Assembly: GCA_964019135.1 (NCBI GenBank)
Contig: OZ025256.1
Span: 16,747,911-16,811,910 of the forward strand
DNA length: 64,000 nt
From: Arenicola marina
Lineage: Eukaryota; Annelida; Polychaeta; Arenicolidae
Reading direction: 5' to 3'
Part shown: in pieces, positions 1-10,055 of the stretch
Layout of the letters: the number at the start of each line of letters is the position of its first letter
How positions within the stretch are numbered: the stretch's first letter is position 1
The notes under the pieces: model-generated
The model's database searches: none
Told to the model about the DNA's origin: nothing
Seen by the model: the letters and a program-made list of their open reading frames with translations, nothing else
Made by a program: the position numbers and the translations under genes

Positions 1-230
1 TGTCTGCGTTGAGGTCTATCACGACCTTGACCTTGATCCTGGCTTTGACCTTGTCCTTGATCTTGACCTTGACCCTGGCCCTGGCCTTGGCTTTGACCTT
101 GGCCTTGGCCTACGTATGACTCTTCTTCCTCGCTATCTTCGAATGCGTTAATCTGAATCATGATTTCATCGATCTGTTTCTCCGTCAGCCAGATGCAGTT
201 GTCCAGACTGTCCTCTGTTTCATTCAGCAT
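1..230 (-). CDS. Gene 1 exon 3: pro-region with Gly-Gln repeat (cut by window edge)
   Basis: An AG acceptor at 232-231 precedes ATG CTG AAT; reading is in phase 0. After an acidic segment (EDSEEEES) the exon encodes alternating Gly-Gln, with some Ser or Asp, from a repeat of GACCTTG-like blocks. It then reads RDRPQRR at the window edge, which in gene 2 leads into the furin site. At the codon where gene 2 has TAA (31264-31266), this gene has CAA (59-57). Confidence 0.75.
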   Translation of the reverse strand, partial: MLNETEDSLDNCIWLTEKQIDEIMIQINAFEDSEEEESYVGQGQGQSQGQGQGQGQDQGQGQSQDQGQGRDRPQRR

Positions 231-1894
231 CTATACAACGTACACGTCATTATGGCATCATTGTTATAATATCACAGGGGCGGATCTAGGAATTTGAAAA
301 CGGAGGGGGGGGGGGGCTCTGAAACTTGAGACCTGGGCGTCCACGTGCCTTCAGATATCGTTCTTCGGTCCGAACCCCCTGGATGGGCGCCAATCACTAA
401 ATACGGTTACTGAAGACTTACGCAAACCATGACAGCTCCACCCTACTGATTCTTAGTAAAGTTCAATGGCATTTAATTTCATTGAATTATATTTTCCACA
501 TGGCGTCATTACTCGCCAATACATGTTTTGACTACAGGAGCTAACAAAAACAAGTGGGGCCCCAAAGGGCCTTTTTCGACACGACGACACAGCGTGTCGA
601 ATTTTTAAATCGACACGCGACATGGACCTCTTTTTTTAAATCGACATGCGACATGGACCTCTTCTTAAAATTGACATGCAACATGGCTACCCCCACCCCC
701 GCCCCACCCCCTCTCCCCTCAGGGGCCCTACAAGTCGACTTAGACAGTGTGATGTCAACGTCGTACACTGTGGCGTCACGTGGTACTCACCCCAGTGTCG
801 TACCCGGTACCCGCGGTAGCCATCTTGAGTTCAAATAACTTCCTCTTTGTCCGATCCCAGTCCTCGCATGGGATGCCGTGGCAACGCAGCCAGTCCTCCC
901 GGCTTCCGGATGCGGGATGCCATATCGGCGGTCCGGCCATTGAGTTTTCCTCATCCTCATAGTCCCACATCGCACGGGCCTGAAAAGGAAAGCATTTGGT
1001 GGTTTAGGCCGCTTTTGTGCACACAAGAGCTATATTGGGCCAAGGAATCTGCCGGGACGATTAAGAATAAATGGATAAATAGGCGGGCGATTCGAAATTT
1101 ATTGTGTGATGAAAGGTTGACATGTCAGGGAACATCCAATCTGTGGACAGATATCAACGGTGGAACATAACATCTATGGAGTTGAAAAATACTGGATTTG
1201 GCGGTGAGTGTTGCTAAGTTTGTTCTACTCAGCTGCTATTAGACGGCAACCCAAGGCGTTCAGAATACTTGACTCTGGCTGTAGACGGGCCCTGTCAGAT
1301 TTTTGCTCGTCCTACAGCCACTGACTGAACTGGGGCTAGATTTGACCCACTTCTAAACAACTATGTATGCATAGACGCTTCAGAGAATCCTGAATCCGTC
1401 AATGTAATTAACCGTAATTTCCCCCATAATTGACTTCTTTGAAAAAAAAGACCAGTACATGCACTACGTTGTTTCAAATGAGTATTTGGACACAAAATCG
1501 TCGAAACAGACGAGTACTATATGGATATAAAATACTTAGGTGTCGCCCGCTCGGCAGTTAGCTATCGTTTGACAATTTAAGACTATTACGTAACCACCAC
1601 ATGATTCCGATACACACGATATCTGCCGGCATGCGCTGTTATTTTCTTGCAGTTCGCCACGCGTTGTTAGAACGTTTGAATTAGCGCCATTGAAAACACT
1701 CACATCAAATAAACCGAATTTATCTGAACCACAGAAATGCTCGTTAAATTTTGCAATGAGTGACGAACCACTGTCAATGCACGGTTTTATTGTAGAAGAA
1801 CACTTACCTCTGATGTGGACGGCAAAACTACCAACAAGATTGTCAGGTAGAGCGTGACGACATAATGCACGGATTGAAAGGATTCCACCCTCAT
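1..1894 (-). CDS. Astacin-type secreted metalloprotease, gene 1 (5' three exons; 3' end outside window)
   Basis: Three minus-strand exons (1808-1894, 791-979, 230 down to the left edge) join in phase 0 and encode a signal peptide plus pro-region. The first exon starts MRVESFQ, followed by a hydrophobic stretch rich in V, L, T and I that fits a signal peptide. The second has 63 codons beginning ARAMWDYEDE. The third starts MLNETEDSLDNCIWLTE and runs into a Gly-Gln repeat. The identification as an astacin rests on gene 2 (23670-34327), whose homologous third exon continues into a furin site and the start of an astacin catalytic domain. No stop or frameshift is seen in the visible part. Introns 1 and 2 hold small inverted-repeat elements shared with gene 2. 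The catalytic part should lie to the left of position 1, so protease activity cannot be judged here. Confidence 0.8.
275..393. repeat. Short MITE-like element, CAGGGGCGGATC family, in gene 1 intron 2
   Basis: It begins CAGGGGCGGATCTAG, has a G homopolymer, and ends with a degenerate inverted end CTGGATGGGCGCCA. The same family occurs at 31517-31703, 33584-33770, 40303-40504, 41812-42017, 46747-46892 and 57349-57451. No coding capacity. Confidence 0.55.
555..730. repeat. GGGCCC-ended element with TGTCG-rich subrepeats, gene 1 intron 1/2 region
   Basis: The ends are TGGGGCCCC and AGGGGCCCTA. The inside holds tandem subrepeats built on ATCGACATGCGACATGG, followed by a C-rich tract. It lies just downstream of exon 2 in gene 1 and at the same place in both gene 2 copies (about 31862-32008 and 33929-34075). 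In opposite orientation it makes up 43754-43985 and 44289-44520. Confidence 0.6.
791..979 (-). CDS. Gene 1 exon 2: pro-region
   Basis: Acceptor CAG at 982-980 and donor GTGAGT at 790-785 frame exactly 63 codons, phase 0 at both ends. The translation holds two Cys (CHGIPC) and is mixed acidic and basic. It is about 90% identical to the gene 2 copies at 32072-32260 and 34139-34327, with the same length and no stop. Such conservation beside more diverged introns supports a real coding exon. The domain was not recognised. Confidence 0.78.
980..1768. other. Gene 1 intron 1, homologous to the gene 2 intron
   Basis: The interval aligns by eye with about 32261-33001 in gene 2, with scattered substitutions and indels. 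Homology stops near 1768, about 40 bases before the signal-peptide exon, exactly where the foldback element begins in gene 2. No ORF with coding features. Confidence 0.65.
1808..1894 (-). CDS. Gene 1 exon 1: start codon and signal peptide
   Basis: ATG at 1894-1892 opens 29 codons that end at a GTAAGT donor (1807-1802). After a short polar N-terminus comes a hydrophobic core of about 16 residues, then PSTSE, as in a cleavable signal peptide. The exon ends in phase 0, matching the next exon. No equivalent exon was found upstream of gene 2. Confidence 0.72.
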
Positions 1895-2860
1895 CGTTGT
1901 GATGTTTTTTCAGCACGACTCCGGTCTGATAACGCAGAAATAGTTTGTTGCAATGTTGGTTGCGTGGGTTGTTATACCAGTTCTCTCATTTATCTATTAG
2001 CTTTCGGCTAGAGAAATTGTCGTTTACTTCTATGTTTCTTCGGCTTTTCGCTTAATATTATTGTCTTATGTTTTGTTACTTCTTGTTCCTTTCCCCTACT
2101 GTATTCAGTTCTGCTCTTTCCTCTTTGTTCCGCCTCAGTTTCAGTAAATATTTTCAATGGGTGATGTTCAATTGTCGTTCTTCGGATGTGTCGCGTTATG
2201 GTTCTGATCGCCTTCTGAACTTTCGCGCCCTATATAGAGCGGAAGCAGAGGGTGAGGGTGGTGGCGGGTGAGGGTAGGGGGCAGGCGTGCCCGTGCTTGA
2301 CTCATTACTCATTTATGACGGTATATACTAGTTTTGCTTGACGCTCGTAGGGACATCACGAATCTTGACGCGAAGCAAGCACGAAGCGGCAATGGAGGAA
2401 CACGTGGGTCGGTAGGGTGGTTTTGTGGTGGGAGTGGGGGCCTTGGATTATATGTTGGAGGCGGGGGTAGGCCACCTTAGGAGGGGTGAGTAGGCATAGC
2501 GCTGAATGCAGTGTTGTGGTGTTTCGTGACGGTCGTTTCGTGATGACTAATAGAAAACAATTTTGAAACACGAGTTTTTCAGCGAGTTTATTTGTCATGC
2601 TCGCTACAGTTAGATCACATTGACACCTAATTGCTCACGGATTTATCTCTAATATATGTGCGACATATATGTGGCATACATGGATATATATAAACGAGAT
2701 TGCCTCACCCGTAGGGTGAGATGACGCGAAATGTGAAATCCAGATTATGTCTTCTCTCCAATGACCTTAACCTTAACAGTTGACTTGATTGTGACTTTGA
2801 CCTGTGACCTACAGACCCCGTTAACGAACTTGCTAGGATGTCGATACGACGAAAGACACA
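1895..2860. other. 5' flank of gene 1, no gene seen
   Basis: It contains the candidate TATA box (2231-2236), a G/T-rich segment (2240-2290) and nothing coding. From about 2750 it carries GACCTTGA-type motifs like those in the foldback-related repeats. Confidence 0.4.
2231..2236 (-). promoter_or_regulatory. Possible TATA box of gene 1
   Basis: A TATATA core in GC-rich flanks lies about 340 bases upstream of the gene 1 ATG on the minus strand. This is the only TATA-like site close upstream. The 5' UTR would be about 310 nt unless a leader intron exists. No independent support. Confidence 0.2.
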
Positions 2861-3600
2861 CCCTGAGATCCAGATTTGACCATTCAAATCGGTATTTAGC
2901 CTCGTAGATCCAGATTTGATACCTCAGATCAATATTGACCCCTTAGGTCCGTCAGCTCCAAAACTGTCGTTATAGTGAGCATCCTCTGAAAATTGTTAGC
3001 CCCATCCTAAAAGTAAAAGTCACTTTTCAGTTTTGCCCCCAGGTTCAACGATCTCACTCTGTAGAAAATCTGAAACCGAACTGCCCGTTTATTCAGTTTC
3101 GGTCTACATTTCTAGTTTGTACATCCCTACCATGCACATTACCCCCCCCCCCCCCCCTCCCCAACACCGCCTTCCCCACACACAACAGTACATTCGCACC
3201 GCGGCAGTCGGTACCGCACGCGCTCGCCCAACGCCTCGCTGTTTGTTTTGATAAGCAGATTAGTGAGTCGATGCGCTTGGTCATGATATAAGGCATGCGG
3301 TGGTGTGGGGGTCCTGACAGATCACCAGGCGATAGAGGTCGACCAGTTGTTATTAATAATTTATAACTCTCGTAGAGTCCCATGTTAAAGTTTAGCATTT
3401 TTTGCAGAAAAACTTTCAACTTTAGCGACTTTCCCGATTTTTGATCCTAAATATCAATGGTTAAGGAACAAACAAAAAAATCCTGTAACCCCACTAACGA
3501 ACATGACCGAGCCATGTCGAATATCTATCGATGGGTAAAGTTACAGAACGAAATGTTGCGTTTTGCGACCTACAGAGCGCGCGCGCGCACACACAAACAC
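2860..3600. repeat. Half element related to the foldback family (inverted copy of about 37540-38460)
   Basis: Read in reverse complement, this stretch matches 37540-38460 in order. Shared blocks are the repeated AGATCCAGATTTGA motifs, the block around 3060-3145 ending in CATCCCTACCATGCAC, the block at 3370-3460, and the junction with a (GC)n/(CA)n microsatellite near 3576-3605. The centre has a poly-C run at 3144-3157. It behaves as a dispersed non-coding repeat. Confidence 0.6.
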
Positions 3601-3680
3601 ACACGTCATAATACATATCTTAGTCATATTATATACATATTATATTATATGTATATTATATACATATAATACATAGCACG
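3576..3680. repeat. Microsatellite cluster: (GC)n, (CA)n, then AT-rich palindromes
   Basis: Alternating GC and CA dinucleotides (about 3576-3605) are followed by TATACATATTATAT-type palindromic AT sequence. No gene. Confidence 0.7.
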
Positions 3681-4089
3681 TCATAATACATATCATAGTC
3701 ACCGCCGTATGTACGAGAGAGCGGATTATTACTCTTTATGCAAGAGGTCATGTCTTTTTTGACAGGCCGTGTCCCACTTGCATTTACAAAGACACCATTT
3801 GCCACGCTAGTGAAGTGTTTGCATATATCACGTGTCCAATATCAACCAATCAGCGTCGCCCCTGTACCATGCCAGGCCCGGATAGTTGAGAACTATGATT
3901 GTGGGCCGAATCATAATATTTACTATATTGCCCACCCACCCCCTAACTCGACTAAACTACCCTCGCCCCTCCCCAAACCACCACATCGCGGCCCACGGTT
4001 TCAAGATCTATATTTGTTAACGTTAATGTAAATTGTCTTGTCGGGATTTCTGCGTGATTCGTGTGTCGCGTTTCGGTTCTGGTGGAAGG

Positions 4090-4705
4090 TGACTGGAGAG
4101 TGATGGTGAGGACAGAACAGGACAGAGGGGCGAGGAGAGAGGGGGCAACGGAGCGGAGAGAGGGAAGAGGGGACTTGGGAGAGAATAGGGGCAGACGGGA
4201 AGAGGGGGGAAGGGAAATGGGAGAGAATAGAGGAAGGCGGGGAGAGGGGAGAGGGGAATTGGGAGAGAGTAGGGTCAGACGGGGAGAGGGGAGAGGGGAC
4301 TTGAGAGAGAATAGGGGAAGACGGGGAAAGGGAGAGAGGGAAATTGGGGGAGAATATGGGAAGATGGGGAGAGGGGAATTGGGAGAGAGTAGGGAAGACA
4401 GGGAGAGGAGACAGGGAAAATAAAAGCGAACAGCGGAAGTCGGGGAGAGGAGACATGGGAATTGGGAGGGAATAGGGGAAGACGGGGAGAGGGGACAGGG
4501 GAATCGGGAGGGAATAGGGGAAGACAGAGAGGGGGAACAGGGAAAATGGAAAAGAATAAGGGAAGACGGGGAGAGGGGACAGGGGAATTGGAAGGGAATA
4601 GGGGAAGACGAGGAAAGGGAAAAAGGGAATTTTGAGGGAATAGGGGAAGACGGAGAGATCGGACAGGGGCATTGGGAGAGAATAGGGGAAGACGGGGAGG
4701 GGGGG
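4090..4705. repeat. Polypurine minisatellite (G/A on the plus strand)
   Basis: About 600 bases are almost purely purine, built from variable blocks of GGGGAGAGGGGA, GGGAATTGGGAG and AATAGGGGAAGACGG in a degenerate higher-order array. The minus strand is therefore C/T-rich and has a 279-codon Pro/Ser/Leu reading frame (4001-4840) that is a by-product. Such tracts can form triplex DNA; nothing coding is supported. Confidence 0.75.
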
Positions 4706-5450
4706 TCGAGTTAGTCTAGTTGCCAAGAGTCGTGATAGTGTTGGCGGTGACAAGTACCGTCCAGGGGATGGTTGGATTGGATTGGGTGGGGAGGAGCTGA
4801 GTCCATCCGTTAACTTGAGATGTGCATATGGATATCCCACGGTAGTTGAAGTCAGGTGTATATAGGCCTACCTACATTAGCACAGTGGTAAACTTTCACT
4901 TCGAAATGGTCCGATATCAAACACATCCATACGTCATGCTTACCTGCCTACCCTCCTCTCCCCTGCTCAGCACTCACCCCCACTCCCACCCCTTCACACC
5001 TGCCCCCACCCCCTCCCCTCCCCTACACCCCATCCATGCTCTCCTTCCACCCCTCCAACTCCTCTCGCCCGGCGGGCCTCCATTATTCATTTATTTATTT
5101 ATTTAGTCACATGTCAAGAGTGCATTGAAGCATTTGATCGTCGTTTCAAGGAACTGTTCTCGTCGTAGGCAGTACGTGGCGCCGTGATACGACTGGCCAC
5201 ATTATGGTTTACGCCCTTCACGTGCCCTGTACCGATGAGAATAACAAGTTTGTTCTCGGTTAGGAGCTTTTAAGTAATTTCGTCGTGTCTCCGACTTGGA
5301 CCTGCGACCCCGTCGGCAAACCAAAAGTACGCTGACTATAATAGTAGAAGCTGACCACTTTTGATGTAAGTTTTTCATGGTCTAACGTTCTTGGGGGTAA
5401 CGTTTTTGTGGGCGCATGCACGCCGGTCTCCCATCGCCACCTGGCGAGTG
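4706..5450. other. No gene seen; C-rich tract at 4930-5080
   Basis: The stretch has a pyrimidine-rich segment (CCCCACTCCCACCCC type) and an (ATTT)n run at 5090-5105. The rest is unremarkable. Confidence 0.4.
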
Positions 5451-5454
5451 AAGG

Positions 5455-5880
5455 GCACCCCCCCCCCCTCCCTCCACTATGGACATCCCCCGTCCCTTCC
5501 CTTCCCTCGCCCCACCGTTCACCCCAACCCCCCTATTCCTCCCCTCTTTCTCTTCTATCCCCCCACTTAAACTACACCCCCCCACCCCAAGCAAAACCTA
5601 CTGGGGTTAAAGCGTATTCGCCCTCCCCTCCCGCCGTTCCTTCTTACGCCCCTCCCCTCCCCCCCCCCCGACATTATCCTCACATCTCCTCTATCCCCCC
5701 ATTTAAACTACCCCCTCCCCTTACCCCCAAGCAAAACCTGCTAGGGTTAAAGTGTATTCACCCCGCCCCCTTCCTCTTCCGCTCCCCCTCCCCCCGCCCG
5801 AAATTGCCCTCCCCTCATCGCACTACCCCATACTTTTGTTATTCTATACCCACTTGCCACCCCATTTCCCCTCCTACCCA
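5455..5880. repeat. C-rich tract with an imperfect tandem duplication of about 140-150 bp
   Basis: Two copies of a block containing CCAAGCAAAACCTACTGGGG (about 5585-5605) and its variant (about 5728-5748) sit in poly-C-rich DNA. The Pro-rich reading frames across it follow from composition. Confidence 0.55.
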
Positions 5881-7352
5881 CACCTAACCATGACAGTGAA
5901 CGGTATTTCACAATCACGGAGTGACGTCATTGATGCGTCATCGACGGATGACTGCAAGGACAGCATTTCGATAATTATCTTGTAAAATTAGTCGCCCTCC
6001 CTCACCCCCGCTACCCCTTTCTCCCCCTCCCTCCTAGTCCGACCGTTATCCCCACACTTCTTCCTACATGGCTACCGCAGTCACCGCGTTCACAGCGTCC
6101 CACCCCTATTTAGCATGTCGCCCTTCCTTACCACCATCTATGAGTGAGGGATGTACTCTAGCCGCCCACCCGCCTCCCCCACGCCCACGCCCCATACACA
6201 AGGACACCAATACATCCAATACAATTTGAGAGGCTACCCAGACCAGTGGAGTCACCGAAGCGTGTCGCCAGGAAAAGCCAGTACTAGTCACCACTGAGCG
6301 TGTTCAGACTTGTCTCTTTTGGGGGGCTTGAAGGTGAGGGGTGGGGGTGAATGTGATGGGGGTGTGCGAAATTTACCCCAGCTGGCTATATATCAGATTT
6401 TGAGATGAGGGTGAGCGGACGATAATGTCGAGACCATATTGAATTCAGTTCCCTGTTTTTGATTGAGAACATGAGTTCTGGTGTTTATAGTTTTTTCTCT
6501 GTGTAGTTGGTATTTTTAAATGTATGGCTTCAACAGAAAGTGATAGGCTCGTTTTACTTATAACTAATATTTTTGTCGGGCATCAGGTACGTTGGATGTT
6601 CTGTTGAGACTACTCCGATAGCTAGTCTAAAAATTAGGAGTGTATAATCAGGTTACGTTGGTGGTTTTGTCGAAGATTTATGTACCCGTTAGTTTATCCT
6701 CGATCCTCTTTTACGAAGCACGAGGGCCGTTCTTAGACTACCATAGTGCGAGCGACGGGTTGACTGACACATTTGCACAACACAGCTAGTGGAGGTGCTG
6801 TGTGAAGTCATTTGCTGACGGAACATTTCTACCAAAGACAGCTGAAATGAGTTAGATCCCCATCACTGGTTTGTTCCGCTCCCTACATGGAGTTGGCTAG
6901 AGAAAATTCAGTTTCCATGTCTACCTTTCCACTTTGTTGTAATTGGCTAGGGGAACAGATGGTGAGAGACGCAGTGCCTTGGGGGAGGGTGGAGTGGTTA
7001 TGCACGCATGCTCTATTTTTAGTGTTGGGGCGATGAGGAGAGGGCGGTTGATGGAGGGGGTTGGGGCGCGTATGCACTATTTTTAGAAATGACAAAAATA
7101 TTAAGAAATGAGGTGGGTATGTGGAGCATTCAGGGGGTTCCCCTTTCGGAGTGGAGATGCTTGTATGCTCTATTTTTATAAATGATATCAGGGTAGGGAG
7201 GAATGTTGTTAAGGTGTTGTTACCTCGGTGCGTGGTAGTGCTATGGGTGTTAAGGTTTATTGGTAACGTTTTATTTAATATGGAACATTTATGTGTAGCA
7301 TACGGCAATGATAATAGCAAAAAAATTAGCTGATGCAAACGTGTCGTGCCTT
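5881..7352. other. No gene seen
   Basis: C-rich at 5990-6060 and 6165-6195, G-rich at 6320-6365. The minus-strand frame at 6883-7338 has no recognisable domain and no splice context that makes it convincing. Confidence 0.35.
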
Positions 7353-7377
7353 ATGTATATATATATATATATATATA
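7353..7377. repeat. (AT)n microsatellite, gypsy insertion target
   Basis: An AT dinucleotide run directly abuts the 5' LTR. The same AT run resumes directly after the 3' LTR (15570-15584). The element therefore inserted inside a TA repeat, and the exact target duplication cannot be read. Confidence 0.8.
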
Positions 7378-7937
7378 TGTCACAGAGCCTGTTTGACAGT
7401 TGTTTTGAGATGGTGAAGAGGTCACTGACACTGAGTTACTGACCTGACACAAGCACATGGTACAATTTAAGTTCAAGAGTCTCTTGTTTCTTGTCACCGC
7501 TTGTACTCCGATTCATCTTGTTTTGTCATCCTGATGATCCATGTATCCATTTATGTCTTGGGTGGTTTGAGTTTTTTGATGTTACATCCAATTTGTCGGT
7601 AATCCATAGATTTAGTTTTACTTTGCAAAACTTTCCCTTCTCCGGTTGCCATCTTTCATACGGGTGACCAGTTGAACCTAGCTGACCTTTCCTAGTAGTA
7701 ATCTGCATGCCTGGAAGCCTTGAACTCATGAATAAGGTCGCACGCCGGCCAGTTGCTCTCTCTCACTTCATTTGTTACGGGGAAGCGGTTTGGACCCTCT
7801 CCGGGTCCCCATGGCAGCTTCACCTGGAGTCGAGCTAGAGCGTTGGTGACGGCTTGAAACCTTGTCTTCAGAGAAATACATTTGCCGAGCATTCTACCCA
7901 ACACGTGGTTTGCTTTTGTTTCTGACGCCCTGTCACA
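7378..7937 (+). repeat. 5' LTR of gypsy copy 1
   Basis: It starts TGTCACAGAGCCTG and ends GCCCTGTCACA. It is 560 bp against 542 bp for the 3' LTR; one of the indels is near 7650. The sequence after it (TTTGGAGTCCGCC) is where a primer binding site is expected, but no tRNA match was recognised. Confidence 0.9.
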
Positions 7938-8412
7938 TTTGGAGTCCGCCGTGGGGGACAGAAAGGCGAGGAAGAGAGACTTCAGGTCGGTGTGGGAGCT
8001 GCTTGGTCATGGCGACCAGGTGGTAGGCTGCGGGCGGTGTCTTGTTGATGCCCCAAGGGGTGGCCACCCACACTTGATGTCACGTTGACGGAGAACTTGC
8101 TGATGTGAGGGGGGATGCTGCCTGGTCCTGTTAACCACGTGGTGGGCTACTGGTGGGAGTCCCGCGATGCTCCATAGTGTGGCCAACCCTGAATCCTGAA
8201 TCCTGAATACTTGTTTTTGTGACTTTCACTTGTTGACTATGTTTCTGTAATCTTTTGTTCTAACTTGTTTGTTCCCCTGGACGTGTGTGCGTCATAATGT
8301 TGCGTTATCTCTTTTAGTTTGATAGCCAATCCATCTGCCTAGGTGTCAAAATGACTTAGTCTATACCCTATTTTTGCGTTTAACCACTGACTGGATATAA
8401 TCTGGCTCAGAT
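7938..8412 (+). other. Gypsy copy 1 leader between LTR and gag
   Basis: It holds a G-rich stretch after the LTR and a short direct repeat of TCCTGAA (about 8190-8207). It has no coding frame of note and is presumably leader and packaging region. Confidence 0.5.
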
Positions 8413-9640
8413 ATGGTTAGTCGTGTACAAGTAGTGGGGTTTCCGGTTGGGACATCCGAATCTGTCATTAGAGGTTTTTTTGTCACCACGGGAGAACCTA
8501 CTTCGGTTGAATTTGTGATGGATGAGCAGATGAAAGCTACCGGGAGTGCTATTAATTCGCTCGGGGGTTCTGAGGAGGCTTCAGATGCTCAGGAGCTTTC
8601 AGGGAAGCGACACAAAGGGAAGGTAAGTAAAGTACAGCTCCCCCACCCCCCCCAGAAAGTTCCGAAACTGAGCGGAGGACAGGGTTGTAAGGAGCAGTGG
8701 ATGGATCTGCTGACCTCCCGGAAGGTACTGGGAACCATTTATCTTTATTTCAGGGTTTGTCTGCAGAGGAGAAGGTTAAATTCATGTCCTCCATTACTGA
8801 ACATTCTGTTTCTGGTGAACCCACAGCTAGCATACCTCCTCCTGTAGCCCGTGGTTTAGACCCCAGTCCCTTAGCTTCGGTCTCCATCCAAACGCCATCT
8901 CGACCCCAGGCGAGGAAGCTACGATTATTCTCGGGGAAGAAAATACCTGCGAATGGGGAAGTTGAGTATGCCACGTGGAGGTTATTAGCTCTGCAGAACT
9001 TTGATCCGGACATCCCGGATTCAGAGATAAAACGAGCCATGGTACAGAGCTTGTTGAGGCCGGCACTGGATCATGTTGGTCATATCGCACAGTCACCCCA
9101 GTGCAGAGCACAACAGATATTTGATCTGCTAGAACAGCTGTATGGCCAGGTGGTAGACGGTCATGACTTTTTGGTTTATTCCAGGGGAAAAAGGAGTTAG
9201 CCGCAGACTATCTGTAACGTCTTTATCTTGCCATTTGTGAGGTTCACACTCATCAGGGAATAAGACAGTACGAGGTTCCCCATATGCTTTTAAAACAGTT
9301 TAGCCGGGGTTGTGCTGACGAATTTTTGCTTCAGCGACTGAACAAGTTAGAGGAAATGATGGAGGATCATCCCTCTTTTCCAGACTTGTTGTTGGCTGTT
9401 CGCCGGGAGGAGACTATGCGTGAGGAGAATAGGAACAGGCTTAAGGGAAGAAAAGTACTTAGCTACCCTGTTCAATCTGTAGGCGAGCCAACTGATAGCA
9501 TGGCTGCCCTCATGCAGAAACTGCAGATTCAGCTGGATCAGTCGAGGACTGTTTTACAGTTAAGTCTTACAGGGAGCAAGTCACACAGTCTGTCCCACCT
9601 GTATCCCATACTCCCGTCCCACTCAAACCTGTGACCCCCA
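8413..9640 (+). pseudogene. Gag of gypsy copy 1, PNMA-like, frameshifted
   Basis: Gag coats and packages the element RNA. The N-terminal part (from ATG 8413) reads MVSRVQVVGFPVG, resembling the RRM-like N-terminus of PNMA proteins. A second frame (8697-9200) carries RLFSGKKIPANGEVEYATW, matching the FSG...P..GE..F..W pattern at the start of the capsid domain of PNMA-type and gypsy Gag. A third frame (9284-9634) continues with a helical segment ending in RREETMREENRNR. At least two frame changes (about 8640-8760 and near 9185) and a stop after 9200 break it. The PNMA likeness is judged by eye; a generic gypsy Gag is the alternative. Confidence 0.75.
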
Positions 9641-9657
9641 GGGTATTTAAGGGTTTC

Positions 9658-9699
9658 TGCTATAAGTGTAGTCAAGAAAACCACATGGCAACTCGATGC
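9658..9699 (+). other. Gag zinc knuckle (CCHC)
   Basis: The frame reads CYKCSQENHMATRC, an exact C-X2-C-X4-H-X4-C nucleocapsid zinc knuckle. It lies downstream of the capsid segment and upstream of the protease, as expected in gypsy elements. Confidence 0.88.
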
Positions 9700-9770
9700 A
9701 TTAACGAGGCCAGACCCGACCTTGAGCAAATAAAACTGTCTCGTTCTTCCAAAAAAATCCCAAACTGAGT

Positions 9771-10055
9771 GTGGCTCCGGGTGTTGGACTGCTGGGAGCC
9801 TGGGGTGAAAACAGTGCAATTGTTTCAGACAAAATATCTTTAGTTGGGAATCCGAACCAGGGTTCCATTTACGTTGCGGATAAAGGAAGTTATCCTGCAT
9901 TATTAGACACTGGCTCTATGGTATCTACCGTGTCTGAGTCATTTTGGAGGACCAGTTTTTGTCCGAGTTACGTTTGTTTCCACTTCAGGATTTGATCCAG
10001 GTCCGGCGTCACAGGTGATGAATTGTCCTATCTTGGTTTTATTGAAGTACCTCTT
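9771..10055 (+). pseudogene. Aspartic protease fragment of gypsy copy 1
   Basis: LLDTGSMVSTV at about 9900-9932 is the retropepsin active-site motif (D-T-G-S). A frame change follows near 9985, with DELSYLGFIEVPLSLL continuing it up to about 10055. There the coding homology stops at the inserted AT-rich sequence. The C-terminal part of the protease, with the flap and second conserved region, is not found. Confidence 0.8.

Noticed and set aside
4001-4840. 279-codon Pro/Ser/Leu-rich minus-strand frame
   Set aside because: It is the complement of a polypurine tract; composition explains the absence of stops.
6883-7338. 151-codon minus-strand frame
   Set aside because: It has low-complexity Thr/Ser/His/Pro content and no recognisable motif; it overlaps a plus-strand frame of similar quality.
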